From Linum tenue (lineage: Eukaryota; Streptophyta; Magnoliopsida; Malpighiales; Linaceae), in the NCBI GenBank assembly GCA_946122785.1, contig CAMGYJ010000006.1:46210066-46274065 (forward strand): 64,000 bases of DNA, written 5' to 3'. Of the stretch, positions 21,447 to 31,701 are shown one piece after another; positions within the stretch are counted from its first letter, which is position 1; every line of letters begins with the position of its first letter. The notes beneath the pieces were generated by a model, which had not been told where the DNA came from, searched no databases, and saw only the letters and a program-made list of their open reading frames with translations. The translations under genes and the position numbers were made by a program.

Positions 21447-22286
21447 GGGCAAATACCACTAGAAAACCCGAACTATGAAGAATGTGTCATTTGTGATCTA
21501 AAGTATCCAATATGACATTTGTGTCCCAAATTATGATAGATGTGTGTCATTTATGTCCTGACGCTTTCATTGATCATTATAGTTGACGGTTGACCAGATG
21601 AAAGTCAACTTTATTATTGACTTTTGTTGACGTGACAGCGATCCCGCAAAATCCACCAGATCTCGCAACATCGACGCCACCAGACTGTCTCTCCCCAAAA
21701 TCCACTAATCCCAATCCCCTTTCTAACTAAGAGCCATACAAAATCCCACCCTAAATGCACTTAATTAGGTGGGTTTTGGATATTACGGTAAGTAACAGAG
21801 ATCTCGTCGGCGAGGAGGCTGTCGATCTACTGGACGGGGATCGGGATGGAAGAAGATGACATCCTGAAGAGATATCAAGGAGAAGGAAGGTTGTTGTGGC
21901 GCTGGGTATTCTTCACATCGACTGACAAGGTCAAGGGACGAGCTGAAGAGGCAATGGTGGCTGTTCCCGAGGGCGAGACGAGGCGACGACGGCTGGTTGG
22001 GAGGACGAAGACTGCGGGGCGCACTTAGTGGGAACGTTTTCTTTCCATGATTTTTGTTATAATTTTTAATTTCCTTTTGTTAGTTTATTGGTTTTTTTAT
22101 GAAAAATAAATAATAAAATTTCACGTCAGATTCCACATCACAGCGGACTAGACTCTCTGTTAAAAAATAACAGTCAACGCTGGTCAACTCTAATGGAAAA
22201 ATAGTTTAGGACACAAATGTCATATTGGATACTTTAGGACACAAATGACAAATTTTTCATAGTTCGGGTTTCCTAGGTATTTGCCC
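21447..22286. mobile_element. Element W: TIR element nested in Y, about 840 bp
   Basis: Inverted repeats of about 80 bp: GGGCAAATACCACTAGAAAA at the left and GGGCAAATACCTAGGAAACC at the right (reverse complement), both continuing with CCCGAACTATGAA. The flanks share TTATT (possible TTA TSD of PIF/Harbinger, or a decayed 9-bp MULE TSD). The GC-rich middle has a short frame (21,846-22,028) with no known domain. Confidence 0.7.
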
Positions 22287-23050
22287 TTATTTACCATGAT
22301 TAAATTGATTGTACAAAGGCACCAACCACGCAAAACATATCATAAACCCAAAAAAATCAAATCGAGATTGCATTTCACTTCCTAAGTCTAGAAAGTTCAA
22401 TTGCTTGTAAGGAAGCCAAAGTTCATTTCAATTAGATCAAGAAAGTAAAAACGGTAACAATTATAAATACTGAAGGGAAAAAACAGAGGGAGGCATAAGG
22501 TAATTATACATAACGCAAATTGAGGCAGAAAATTCCAATTTAATACCTATCGACCTATCGTTAAGTTTAAGGATGGAAAATATAATGGTGCAACCGGAAG
22601 TTGATTTATGTGGTTTAGTTGCAACTAAAAAAATTTAAGTGGCTAGTGTGCAACAAAATCAATACTTAGTTGGAATCCAGTGCAATTAACCCGGTCGGAT
22701 ACTATGCCTACCCCCAAAGGTGTTGGTTTTTTTACACCCCCTTCCTCACTGGTCAATTTATTAATCATTTGGCAAGTATTAATGAAAGTAGACATAATAA
22801 ATGCAACCTATAGAATTGAATACTCTTATTAAATATAAGAAATAAATACATTACATTAATTACTTGCTTTTTTTAAATCTAAACCTATCTAAAATACAAT
22901 TCTCTCTCCTATCTCCGATCCTTTCTTTACGAGCAGCCTTCGAGCACCTGCAAAAAATGTACGAATACATTAAAAAGTTATACCAATTCACTGATACGTT
23001 GTACCATTTCACTGATATTTGTACCACTGCAATTAAAAATAAGATCTGAG

Positions 23051-23110
23051 ATTCGTACCAGTGCACTGATGTCGCTACCAGTGTAGTGGTGTCGCTACCA
23101 GTGCACTGGT
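23051..23110. repeat. Three 20-bp tandem repeats in element X
   Basis: Units ATTCGTACCAGTGCACTGAT, GTCGCTACCAGTGTAGTGGT and GTCGCTACCAGTGCACTGGT. The last overlaps the 16-bp palindrome TACCAGTGCACTGGTA (23,096-23,111). Confidence 0.85.
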
Positions 23111-23740
23111 ACAAATCTTAGATTTGAGTTTAAATTGCAGTGGTACAAAAATCAGAACTGGAAATCGAAAATTCAGATTTGGAAATTGAAAACTCACCGG
23201 GAGAGGAGTATGGGGGAGGAGGCGTCGCAACGACGGGGATGGTGGCATCGATTCCTGAGGATGGTGACGGTAGGACGGCGACGATGGGAGAGAGGAGAAT
23301 GGTGGTAGTGGTGGAAGTAATTAATGTGGTGTATTTAATTCAGAGATAGGAGAGAAAATTGTCTTTTATTTAAATTTAGATTTAAAAAAGTATGTAATTA
23401 ATGTGGTGTATTTAATTCCTAATTTGTATTTAATAAGAGTATTAAAGTTTACAAGTTGCATTTATTATGTTTATTTTCATTAATACTTGCCAAATGATTA
23501 ATAAAAAAATTGATCAATGAGAAATGGGGTGTCAAAAAACCAACCCCTAAGGGGGTTAGCAAGCTAACCGACCCCGTTGAAATAGAAAAGGAAGAGAGAG
23601 AGTTTAATCTCTCAAACTCAACATATGAAAGTGAAATATACTATTACACGACATAGCTTAGTTAATAAAAGTTATATTGGCCCTTTCATACATTGGCAAG
23701 GAAGTTTTCCATACTCAATTCTCAAATTGGTTTTTGCTGT

Positions 23741-24330
23741 GGAATTTTTCCAATAATACCACCCTAAAACTAAATAATTTCAAAAATACCACTCTTTTAA
23801 AAAATATTACACTCATACCACCTTTTCTTATAGACCGACACCTACCACAGCAGTTCACAAATTGACCTCTGGGGTAGGTGGCGATTCTTATTTTTCCTAC
23901 AAACCGTACGTGCCAGTAGCTGTTTTATGGCTAACCTAAAACAAACCGCTGAAAGCCCTGGTCAGCAAAAAGAAACGCCCCACAGTTCTATTTGCCGACA
24001 CATAAACCACCGGGGGCAGTGGCAGTTTATATGTCGTCCCCATCCCCCCCCCCCTCCCCCGGACAGGCGACAGTCAATATGTCGACATGCAGGGGGGGTT
24101 GCAGACGTAGGGTTTACATGTTTGGTGAAAAGTGTCACATCTTCTCGTGGTTTTCACTTGATATTTTGCCTATAAATTGCGGTCCCGGATACCCCAACTC
24201 TTCACTACTCCCTCTCCTTCTTCTATAAAATTATGTTCTGCTCCTGCTCCCTACTTTTTTTTTTTTTTTTGCGATTAACCTTACTTCGTAAGTTTGTTTT
24301 GTATTAATTTTTATTGTGATTTGCGAGCAC
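23741..24330 (+). mobile_element. Truncated MULE left end related to element Z
   Basis: Starts GGAATTTTTCCAATAATACC, the same inverted-repeat type as Z, and later matches the Z leader: GCCTATAAA (TATA-like), a CT-rich run, CTCCCTAC, poly-T and GCGATTAACCTTA. The match stops before the transposase start, so only the terminal repeat, promoter and 5' UTR remain. It contains a long C run at about 24,043-24,057. Confidence 0.7.
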
Positions 24331-24357
24331 ATTGCTCGTACCCTTATAGCGGATAAT

Positions 24358-24569
24358 ACATAAATCTATTATAACAAACAATTTAAATTAACAAAATGAA
24401 TACTATTTGCAAGATATACACATAAATATGTCATAACAAACATATTTCATTAACCAAAATGAATAGTATTTGAAAGATATACACATAAATCAATTATACC
24501 AAACAACTGAAATTAAACAAATGATTATCATTGATTTTTTGAAAGATATACACACACAGACACATAAAT
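24358..24569. repeat. Degenerate tandem repeat, unit about 62-79 bp
   Basis: Four starts of ACATAAAT at 24,358, 24,420, 24,483 and 24,562, each unit containing AACAAAC/ACCAAAC and AAGATATACAC. Confidence 0.7.
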
Positions 24570-25424
24570 CCATTATATCATTCCATTATACCATTTTGTA
24601 AATCGTATTGGTTGTTTCAATGATTTAAACCAATACAAGTACACTCGTTATACGCTTAGGAGAGGTATACATCTTCTTGGAAATAGAATTTTTTTGACAA
24701 AATAAGGGGATCCGAGGATCGCTTAAGACTCGATTTTCTCAGAAAATGGGAGGATCATGATGATCCCTTAAGACCCCATTTTCTTAGGCACGAATCTCTT
24801 TATAAAGAGTCTAAGTAAGTGTCACATTGATAGTCGTCTTAATAAACACTCTCTTGATAGTACTAATCTTGATCCATTTTTTATGGACGCCGGACAAAGG
24901 TTCAACGTGTTTTGGAGGAGGAAAAACTAAGAAATGTTTTTTGATGGAAGTTCAGACTAAGCCGCAACCAACAGACCACAATTTCTGAAGTTTGTGGTGG
25001 AGAGAGAGATGGGTGGAGAGAAAATCTTAGCGAGAGAGAGAAGGGTTGGTGTGGTGTGGAGAAAATCTTAACAATTTAATTCATAAAATACGGATAATAA
25101 ACGTGTTATACGGGTTTTTATACGTGTTTAGTACGGGAGCCATCAAATGAACGGGGAAAAATGAAACGGGTTGACAATAATACGGATACGGAAGTTTTTA
25201 AAAAGCTAAAGTACGTACGGATACATATGCATGTATTAAACGGAGTATTTATTAACTATGATATTAAGTGCACATCTGGTGGAAATGTTCTTCCTACGAT
25301 GTCATTTAACCATTTCACGGGATAATGTTATATGATCACTAAAAAGCCTACCTCTTATGAAAGCATATTGGTTTTTACTAATCAAATTAAATAGTACCAG
25401 TTTACCCATAAAAAAAAATCAGCT
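24570..25424. other. Intergenic; possible hAT end, otherwise unassigned
   Basis: No supported gene. From about 25,085 to 25,250 the sequence has repeated ACGG/CGGGT words like those in hAT subterminal regions, but no matching second end or TSD was found. Confidence 0.4.
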
Positions 25425-27226
25425 TGTACCACATCGATTAACTACAAGAAATTCAATGGGTTTATATTGCCAGCTCAACCTTAATAATTAAAAGAGCTGG
25501 CTAGGCCTTGTTGGGTTGGGTTTTTGGGCCTAAGTGGCCAAACCCCTTCTTCTCTATACGATGGCCGACCCGTCTCCAGGGGCCCCATAGCCGGAGGATG
25601 CCTCCTCCCCTTGGTATGAAATTTGGCTGCCAAAAACTAAGTCTGAAAACAAGGCGACACAACGGGGTGCCAAACTACCGGGTACCAAGCCAGATAACAA
25701 ATAGGAGGCCATCCAGAAACTAAGTTTGGAAACAAGGCGACACAACGGGGCGCCAAACTACCGGGTACCAAGCCAGACGGGGGGTGCCAAACGACCAGTT
25801 AATAAATTTGGCTAAGTATGGAAAACAAGGCGGCACAACGGGCGGGTACCAAATAGGAGGTCATCCAAAAACTATGTATGGAAACAAGGCGACACAAGGG
25901 GGTACCAAGCCAAGGGGTACCAAGATGGCAAGACAGGGTTGGTACCCAAGTATGGAAATTGGCTAAGTATGAACCAAGATCTTGAATTTGGCTAAGTATG
26001 GAGCCAAAGGGATATCAAGTCGGCAAGACAGGCTTGGTAACCAAGCAAGGCGAAAGGGCACCATGCCCCCAAGGGGGTATGAAGCCGACAAGACTGACTT
26101 GGTGTCCAGGCAACAGGGGGCCAAGTCAGGTACCAACTAAGAGAGTCATAAAGAAACTTAGTTTGGATATCAAGCAGACAGGACGGGGTTTGATAGCCCG
26201 ACATCAGGGCATCAAACCAACAAGACAAGAAATTTGACTAAGGCAAGGTGGTTAGCTGAGGTGGCCACCCAACTAGGTATCAAACAACCATGGATGAATC
26301 AGCCATGATGCTGAGCTGAGAGTCTCAATATGATGTGGACTCGAAGAGCACCTTATGGGGCCATATGGAGACTAAATCCCAAGATGGGCTTGGTGGCCCC
26401 TAACGAGTACCAAGCCGGCAGGGTGCAAGGTACCAACTTGATAAGATTACAGAAGCTAACTATGGAGACCAAGCCGGCAGAACTGGCTTGGTAGCAAGGG
26501 TATCAAGCCGACAAGATTGGCTTGATACCAAGATGAAAAGTTGGTGCCATGACAGTCACTCTAAGACTAAGTGTGGAGACTTGGGGGGTAAAGGGGCTAA
26601 ATTCTCGTCCTGCCTAGGTGGGTAATATGGCCTAGCTAGCAAGACGGTTCATTGAGCTGGCTAGCAAGACGAGGAGCATGGAGTCGTCAGGGCTCTCGAG
26701 GATGTGATCAAGACTTCATCATGGAGGCTAAGGCAAAGAGGTTCAACACAAACCCGGCCCGGCATCGAGACCATCAAGTACCCACCAGCCCCAAAGAGGG
26801 ACAAGGGCCCCCAAGGCGACGGTTACCAACTAGTCACCAAGGCGGGACAAGGGACCCCGAGGCGGTTTGGAGCAAGAGGCCAGCTAGCAGTCACTACGGC
26901 GGTTACCAAGGCAGTTACACCCGGTTGTTATGAATAGGAGAAACGAATACAGGAAAAGGGTTCCACAACCAAACATTTGACGCACAATGTCAAACTTTTA
27001 TCCTTTCTCTGCAAATTAGCCATAGCCTTAGTTTTTGGAGCTCTTGTTGAAACTCCATAAGAGTAGGAATAATTAACGTAGCTTGTTCCCAAAAAACCAT
27101 CAAAAACATCAAACACCCTCGTTCGAACATTGTTCGGAGAGGTGTGAACCGTGTTTAGAATCGTTGTTCAAGAAGTCAAGGTGCATTTATTGGAATCAAA
27201 CACTAGATTTTCCTCACCGGAAAACA
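25425..27226 (+). repeat. First LTR of element T
   Basis: Starts TGTACCACATCGATTAAC and ends CCGGAAAACA, two bases before the primer site. Plus-strand leader-like end near 26,990-27,226. The upstream half is an array of imperfect repeats with GGTACCAAGCC/GGCTTGGTACC inverted motifs. Confidence 0.85.
25900..26532. repeat. Hairpin-repeat array in the first T LTR
   Basis: Interspersed copies of a palindrome of the form ACCAAGCC-spacer-GGCTTGGT with flanking TTTGGCTAAGTATGGA. Clear cases are 26,468-26,492 (ACCAAGCC/GGCTTGGT) and 26,499-26,529 (GGTATCAAGCC/GGCTTGATACC). Confidence 0.75.
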
Positions 27227-27228
27227 TA

Positions 27229-27248
27229 TTGGCACACCTGGTGGGACC
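27229..27248 (+). other. Primer-binding site of element T
   Basis: TTGGCACACCTGGTGGGACC immediately after the LTR; the same sequence follows the second LTR at 39,932-39,951. I cannot assign the tRNA with certainty. Confidence 0.65.
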
Positions 27249-27265
27249 CCTGTGTGTTTGATTTG

Positions 27266-29574
27266 ATGGCTCCTAGGAGAAAGAATCAATAAGGTGATCT
27301 TCCACAAGGTGCTGTGGAGGAGGAGCAAGTGGCCTGCGGTGAAGCAGGACAAGTCGGAGGAGCTTCAGGCAACCTTGACGGAGCGGAGGTGCCACTCACG
27401 TCGGCGCCATATGTAGATCTAGGCGAGGCGGTGGTGTCTATTTGCCAGATGATGGAAGAGAACCGCAAAGCAATGGAGGAGAACCGCCAAATGATGGTGG
27501 AGAGTCGCCGGTTGATGGAGGAAGCCAGAGATATGGCTCATTAGGTAAATTCTCAAGTTGATTGTCTCAATTCCCGCGTAGATAGACGTCTGGGTCAAAT
27601 GTTTGAGGTAGTTAACAAACATTCCAACGAGTTAGATCAATTTAGACAATTATTAAATGGACCAATAGTATAATCATGAGCTTTGCCAATTGATGGCACA
27701 AGTTCAACTCCAAACAATGCAAGTTTTTCTCCCATCCGTTGCCGGAATGGCCAACTACGTCAAGATAACTTACCGCCGCCGGTGACAACCCAACCAACCT
27801 CTCACCACGTGAATCGCGGCGAGATTCCCGCCACCACTCAAGTGGAGGCATCTCTTAACGTGGGAGTTGGGGAACTTCCCCCACGTGGCAAAAATTTTGC
27901 CACTACGTTCAACACCCATGTTGAACAACCGCCATCCATCCCAGTGGTGAGACCCTACGTAGCTCCTGCAAACATGGTTGGGGGAGGAAGGTTAGGTGTT
28001 GGGGATCAAGTTCCCCCACGTGCTTACCCAACACCCATACCACCCCAAGTCCATGGGCATGGTGTGGTCCCCATGGGATTCGTACCGCAAGGGGGTAAGG
28101 GGGCATGATGTTAATGCCCTAAGGGATCAGGTTGCTCAACTCCTTACAGGGAAATTTGAATTAGGAGTAAGGACCACCATGCCACCTGTGTACCGTAAGC
28201 TTACCCTGAATGGGTAGATAGGCTATACCCATTCCCAAGAGGGTTTAGGGTGCCGGAGTTTTCCACCTTCACGGGTACTGGCGACCAGTCCACTGTTGAA
28301 CATGTGGGACGGTTTACTGTCCAATGTGGAGACGTGGGAGACTTTGTCAAGCTAAGGCTTTTTGGCAACTCGTTGACAGGGCCAGCTTTTGCATGGTATG
28401 AAAACTTTCCGTTTAACTCTGTCCAAACATGGCAACAGATGGAACAGATCTTCCATACCCAGTTCTATAGATCTGAGCCCGAGGTCTCAATGGCTGACTT
28501 GGCACGCATGCGCCAGCAGCAGGGGAGTCAGTTGAGCATTTTTTGACTAACTTCAAGAATGCTCGTAACCATTGCTTTGTCAACTTGACAGAGAGGGAAT
28601 TTGTCAAGCTTGCTCAAGGGGGCTTGAGTTTTGAGTTAAGGAAGAATTTTCAAGGCAGAGAGTTCTCAGAATTGTTCCAACTCATGTCTTGTGCTGTGAG
28701 ATATGAGTCTCTTCTCCAAGAAGAGGAGAATAGGAGGAGTGCATCAAGGGGGCAATACTTCCCCCCAATTAACTACCCTGTCAACCATGTTGGCCAAGAG
28801 GCCAAGGAGGTGGAAGTAGACCTAGCTGAGTTAGCTCCGGGGAAGCCATATGTATGTGCTTCTTTGGCTAAGGCTGAAAACGAGCCACAAGGGGGCAGAC
28901 CCAATAGGGCCCCTATCCAGCCACACAAGTACTCCTTTGACGTCTCGAAGGCTGACTTGATTTTTGACCAACTCTACAAGGATGGTCAGATCAAGTTGAC
29001 TGGGGGGCATAACATACCACCACCCGAGAAATTAAAAGGAAAGAAGTATTGTAAGTGGCATAGCAACATGTCACGTGCCACTGACTCATGTGTGGTTTTT
29101 CGTAACATCTTGCAGGATGCTATTGAGAAGGGTCGTATCAAGTTCGCGGAACCAAAGAAGGATGCCATGTTGGTGGATATTGATCCATTTCCCAACGTGG
29201 TAGGCATCAACATGGTTAACCCGGACCTCTCCAAAATTGAGTTGCCCCGTTTCAAGTTGGTGTGGGATACAACGCCGTCTCAACATGGGAGCTCTAATGA
29301 AACTCATGAACAATGGAGTTCGTCAGGTACAAAGCTGGCAAGCCCGGCCGCAATGATGACAGATGAAATTGAGAAGTTGTGTGCTCAGTGCAAGAAGAGT
29401 CTAAACTCGATGAGGAGAAGCCGATGCCTTCCACCAAAGACTTGGCCCACCCAACAGACCGAGATGCCCTTCTTATCAGAGACAAGCGGAGGGGGTCGTC
29501 CAGCCAGCTTGGGGGCAACGAAGGCAGTGGATAGCACATGCCATTCCTTCAATGCGAAGTCCTCCCGTGATTAG
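27266..29574 (+). pseudogene. Gag of element T, several stops and shifts
   Basis: The ATG at 27,266 starts MAPRRKNQ and hits TAA at codon 9, where the second copy (39,969) has GAA. Downstream: a heptad-like run of MEENR repeats (27,450-27,540), a Pro-rich linker (27,683-28,108), the retrotransposon gag core (KLRLFGNSLTGPAFAWYENF, 28,340-28,400), a shift near 28,545, and a second frame to 29,574 with RNHCFVNLTEREFVKLAQGG and a Cys-His cluster (KYCKWHSNMSRATDSCVVFR) typical of Tat/Gypsy gag. Gag would package element RNA in cytoplasmic particles; the breaks make this copy inactive. Confidence 0.85.
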
Positions 29575-31362
29575 AACTTTTAAGATTCCCAATGTGCCAC
29601 AAGGAGGGTGGCATACTTATGACATGCGTCGTCAACCAGTAGCCATTGGGGGGATGACAAGGACTCAAAGGAGGAGATTCCTACGTAAGAATGCCAAAGC
29701 ACGACAGGGGAGGTATCCAGTAATACTTGGTGCGACAATCAGACCATCACAACACAATGATGTTGTTCCACCAAATATCGAGGTGGACAACTCAGTGACT
29801 ACCGGGCTCAAGGTGACTATGACTAACAAAGGAAAGCAGGTCCAAGTTCAGGGTGATGTCAAAGCTCGTGAAGGGGTTGAGGATGACTTCCAAGAAGAAG
29901 GAGGTGAATATGAAGATGACATGCTAGAAGATGAGCATCCCAATCCCAAATTCGATAGAGGCAACAAGGATGATGAAGGGGCTGCCCAAGGACCCCCTTT
30001 GACAATCCAGTTTGGAAGTTTGCCGCCAGTGGTGGTCACGAACTACATACTACCTATGGTCTTCCAATTCAATGAGGAAGAACGGGATATGTATGTTGAG
30101 GAAGAAGAGGAAGTAGAAGAAGCTGAAGATACAGACGGGTTCGTTGCTGAGTTAACCAAAGCATTTACTCGTTTGGAAGCAAGTGATGAGCCATGGGGTG
30201 TTAGGATGGCTCGATTGGGAAGTAGGATTGATCTAGCTGCTGAGGTGGTGAGACAGGGCAAGAGTTCTCAGAAACTTTTGAAAGAGCTCCATGAAGCAGG
30301 CCATAAGAGTGTTGGTTTATTTGTTGAAGATGATGGGAGATACCTTTTTTATGTGTTATACCAGGGCCCTGAAGCTTCATCGTCCTCACCCATCCAGAAC
30401 CCTTCTTGGGGTTGGAAGTTTGATGGTGAGACTGAGGGTTCGGCAGCAAAGGAAGAAAGCTCGCCGAGAGAAGAGGAAGTCTTGCAAGTAGCCACCTTGA
30501 AAGGGAAAGAGGTCATGAAGGAGGAGAACACAAGTGATGAGTTAAGTCACTTAGTGGTTTTCAAGAAACCGGAGCCAAGTATGCTAAGGCATTTGAGGCC
30601 CCTCTATATCAAAGCTAGGTTGGATGGTATGCCGATGTCAAGAATTCTTGTTGACAATGGAGCTGCTGTCAATGTGATGCCCACTAGACTGCTAAGAAAA
30701 TTGTGAAAGACTACAAGCGATTTGATTCCCACTGAGATCTTCGTTACTAACTTCAATGGGGGATCAACATCAGCTAGAGGGATACTACCAGTCTTGATTG
30801 GAGTTGGTAGTCAAGTGAAAATGTCTGCCTTTTTTGTGGTGGATGGGGCGATAAGCTACAATGCCTTGTTGGGAAGGGATTGGATCCATGCCAACAAGTG
30901 TGTCCCCTCCTCACTTCATTAGTGTTTGATGTTTTTGAATGAAGAAGGAATGGTGGAAGTAGTACAAGTAGACACCAACCTCTTTGCAGTTGTTGCCGAC
31001 GTGGCCGAGGCTCCACTCCATCATGGAGACTTCGGGCCTCTAAAGTGAGGAGTATGGATGGAGGGTCGTGCACAGTGGTGATGTCAAGTGCTAAGATATT
31101 GAGCATGGCAATGCCAAAGTGACGGCCTTGTTGGAGAAGTTAGTCATCTATCAATGCGAGCAGAGGTTAGCTTGTGAGGAAGCGGTGTTGATGGCTGACT
31201 GTGTGCCTGAAGATGACTGGCCTGAAGAAGGCGAGGTACGGAGTATAGCTGGAGAAGACCAGAGGCCTATGACGTCACTTGATGTGTTGGAGGAGATCAA
31301 TCTTGGCACCGAGGACGACCTACGTCCTACTTTCATCAGTTCCATGCTCCCCGGAGAACAAC
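29575..31362 (+). pseudogene. Protease region and start of pol of element T
   Basis: Open from 29,552 to 30,706, with an acidic stretch (EEEEEVEEAED, 30,090-30,130), then the aspartic protease: RILVDNGAAVNVMP holds the catalytic Asp. An in-frame TGA at 30,704 splits the domain; the same frame resumes with the protease end YNALLGRDWIH and meets TAG at 30,920-30,922. A later frame (31,119-31,360) carries LTSLDVLEEINLG-like pol linker and RPTFISSMLPGEQ, where homology to pol stops at the hAT sequence. It would mature the polyprotein, but is interrupted. Confidence 0.8.
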
Positions 31363-31454
31363 ATGCTTTCCTTTTCCTCATCCTTGCTTTCATGTTTTTT
31401 CCTTTTCGTTCTAAAGCAGAAGTCAAACTGACTCTGCGTTCCCCGTTTTCTACT

Positions 31455-31464
31455 TCTATATATA
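31455..31464 (+). promoter_or_regulatory. Candidate TATA box of the hAT transposase
   Basis: CTATATATAG at about 245 bases upstream of the ATG, with a 5'-UTR intron between (GTAAGG at 31,588 to TGCAG at 31,701). Confidence 0.5.
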
Positions 31465-31701
31465 GGAAACTCCTGAGCGAGTGTTTCTATCTCATCGTCT
31501 GGCCATCTCCTATCGTTCTGGGTAGCGAGTTCTGAATCTTGAATTTTCCAGCGACGGAGAGGCAGAGACCAGGCTTTAGATTCCAGGGTAAGGGTTTCAA
31601 CTCTACTTATTTGGTGTTGTGTTCTGGATTAGCGGTTTAATACATATATGCATGGAAGATTTTTAACTGTTATTTTGTTTTTTGTTCATATGTCTATGCA
31701 G

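Larger units (their letters stand above)
17658..22692. mobile_element. Element Y: MULE with long inverted repeats
   Basis: Begins GGGTTAATTGCACT and ends AGTGCAATTAACCC; inverted repeats of about 380 bp (17,658-18,036 and 22,310-22,692). The 9-bp TSD is GGTCGAATA/GGTCGGATA (one mismatch) and lies in the end of element X. The non-repeat part is mostly nested DNA (Z and W); Y itself encodes nothing recognisable. Long inverted repeats and a 9-bp TSD are the Mutator superfamily hallmarks. Confidence 0.88.
17646..23575. mobile_element. Element X: MULE-type MITE split by element Y
   Basis: Perfect 9-bp TSD GTTGAAATA (17,637-17,645 and 23,576-23,584). Inverted ends begin GGGGTCGG, followed after a gap by CTACCCCCAAAGGTGTTGG (left) and CTAACCCCCTTAGGGGTTGG (right); about 230 bp of further inverted similarity follows. 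Element Y inserted only 12 bp from the left end. Without Y, X is about 886 bp. It has no transposase frame. The perfect TSD shows X is one insertion although its ends are 5.9 kb apart. Confidence 0.85.

Noticed and set aside
22864..23114. Small frames in element X as possible genes
   Set aside because: Short, AT-rich, on both strands, and within a MITE-like element lacking promoter signals.
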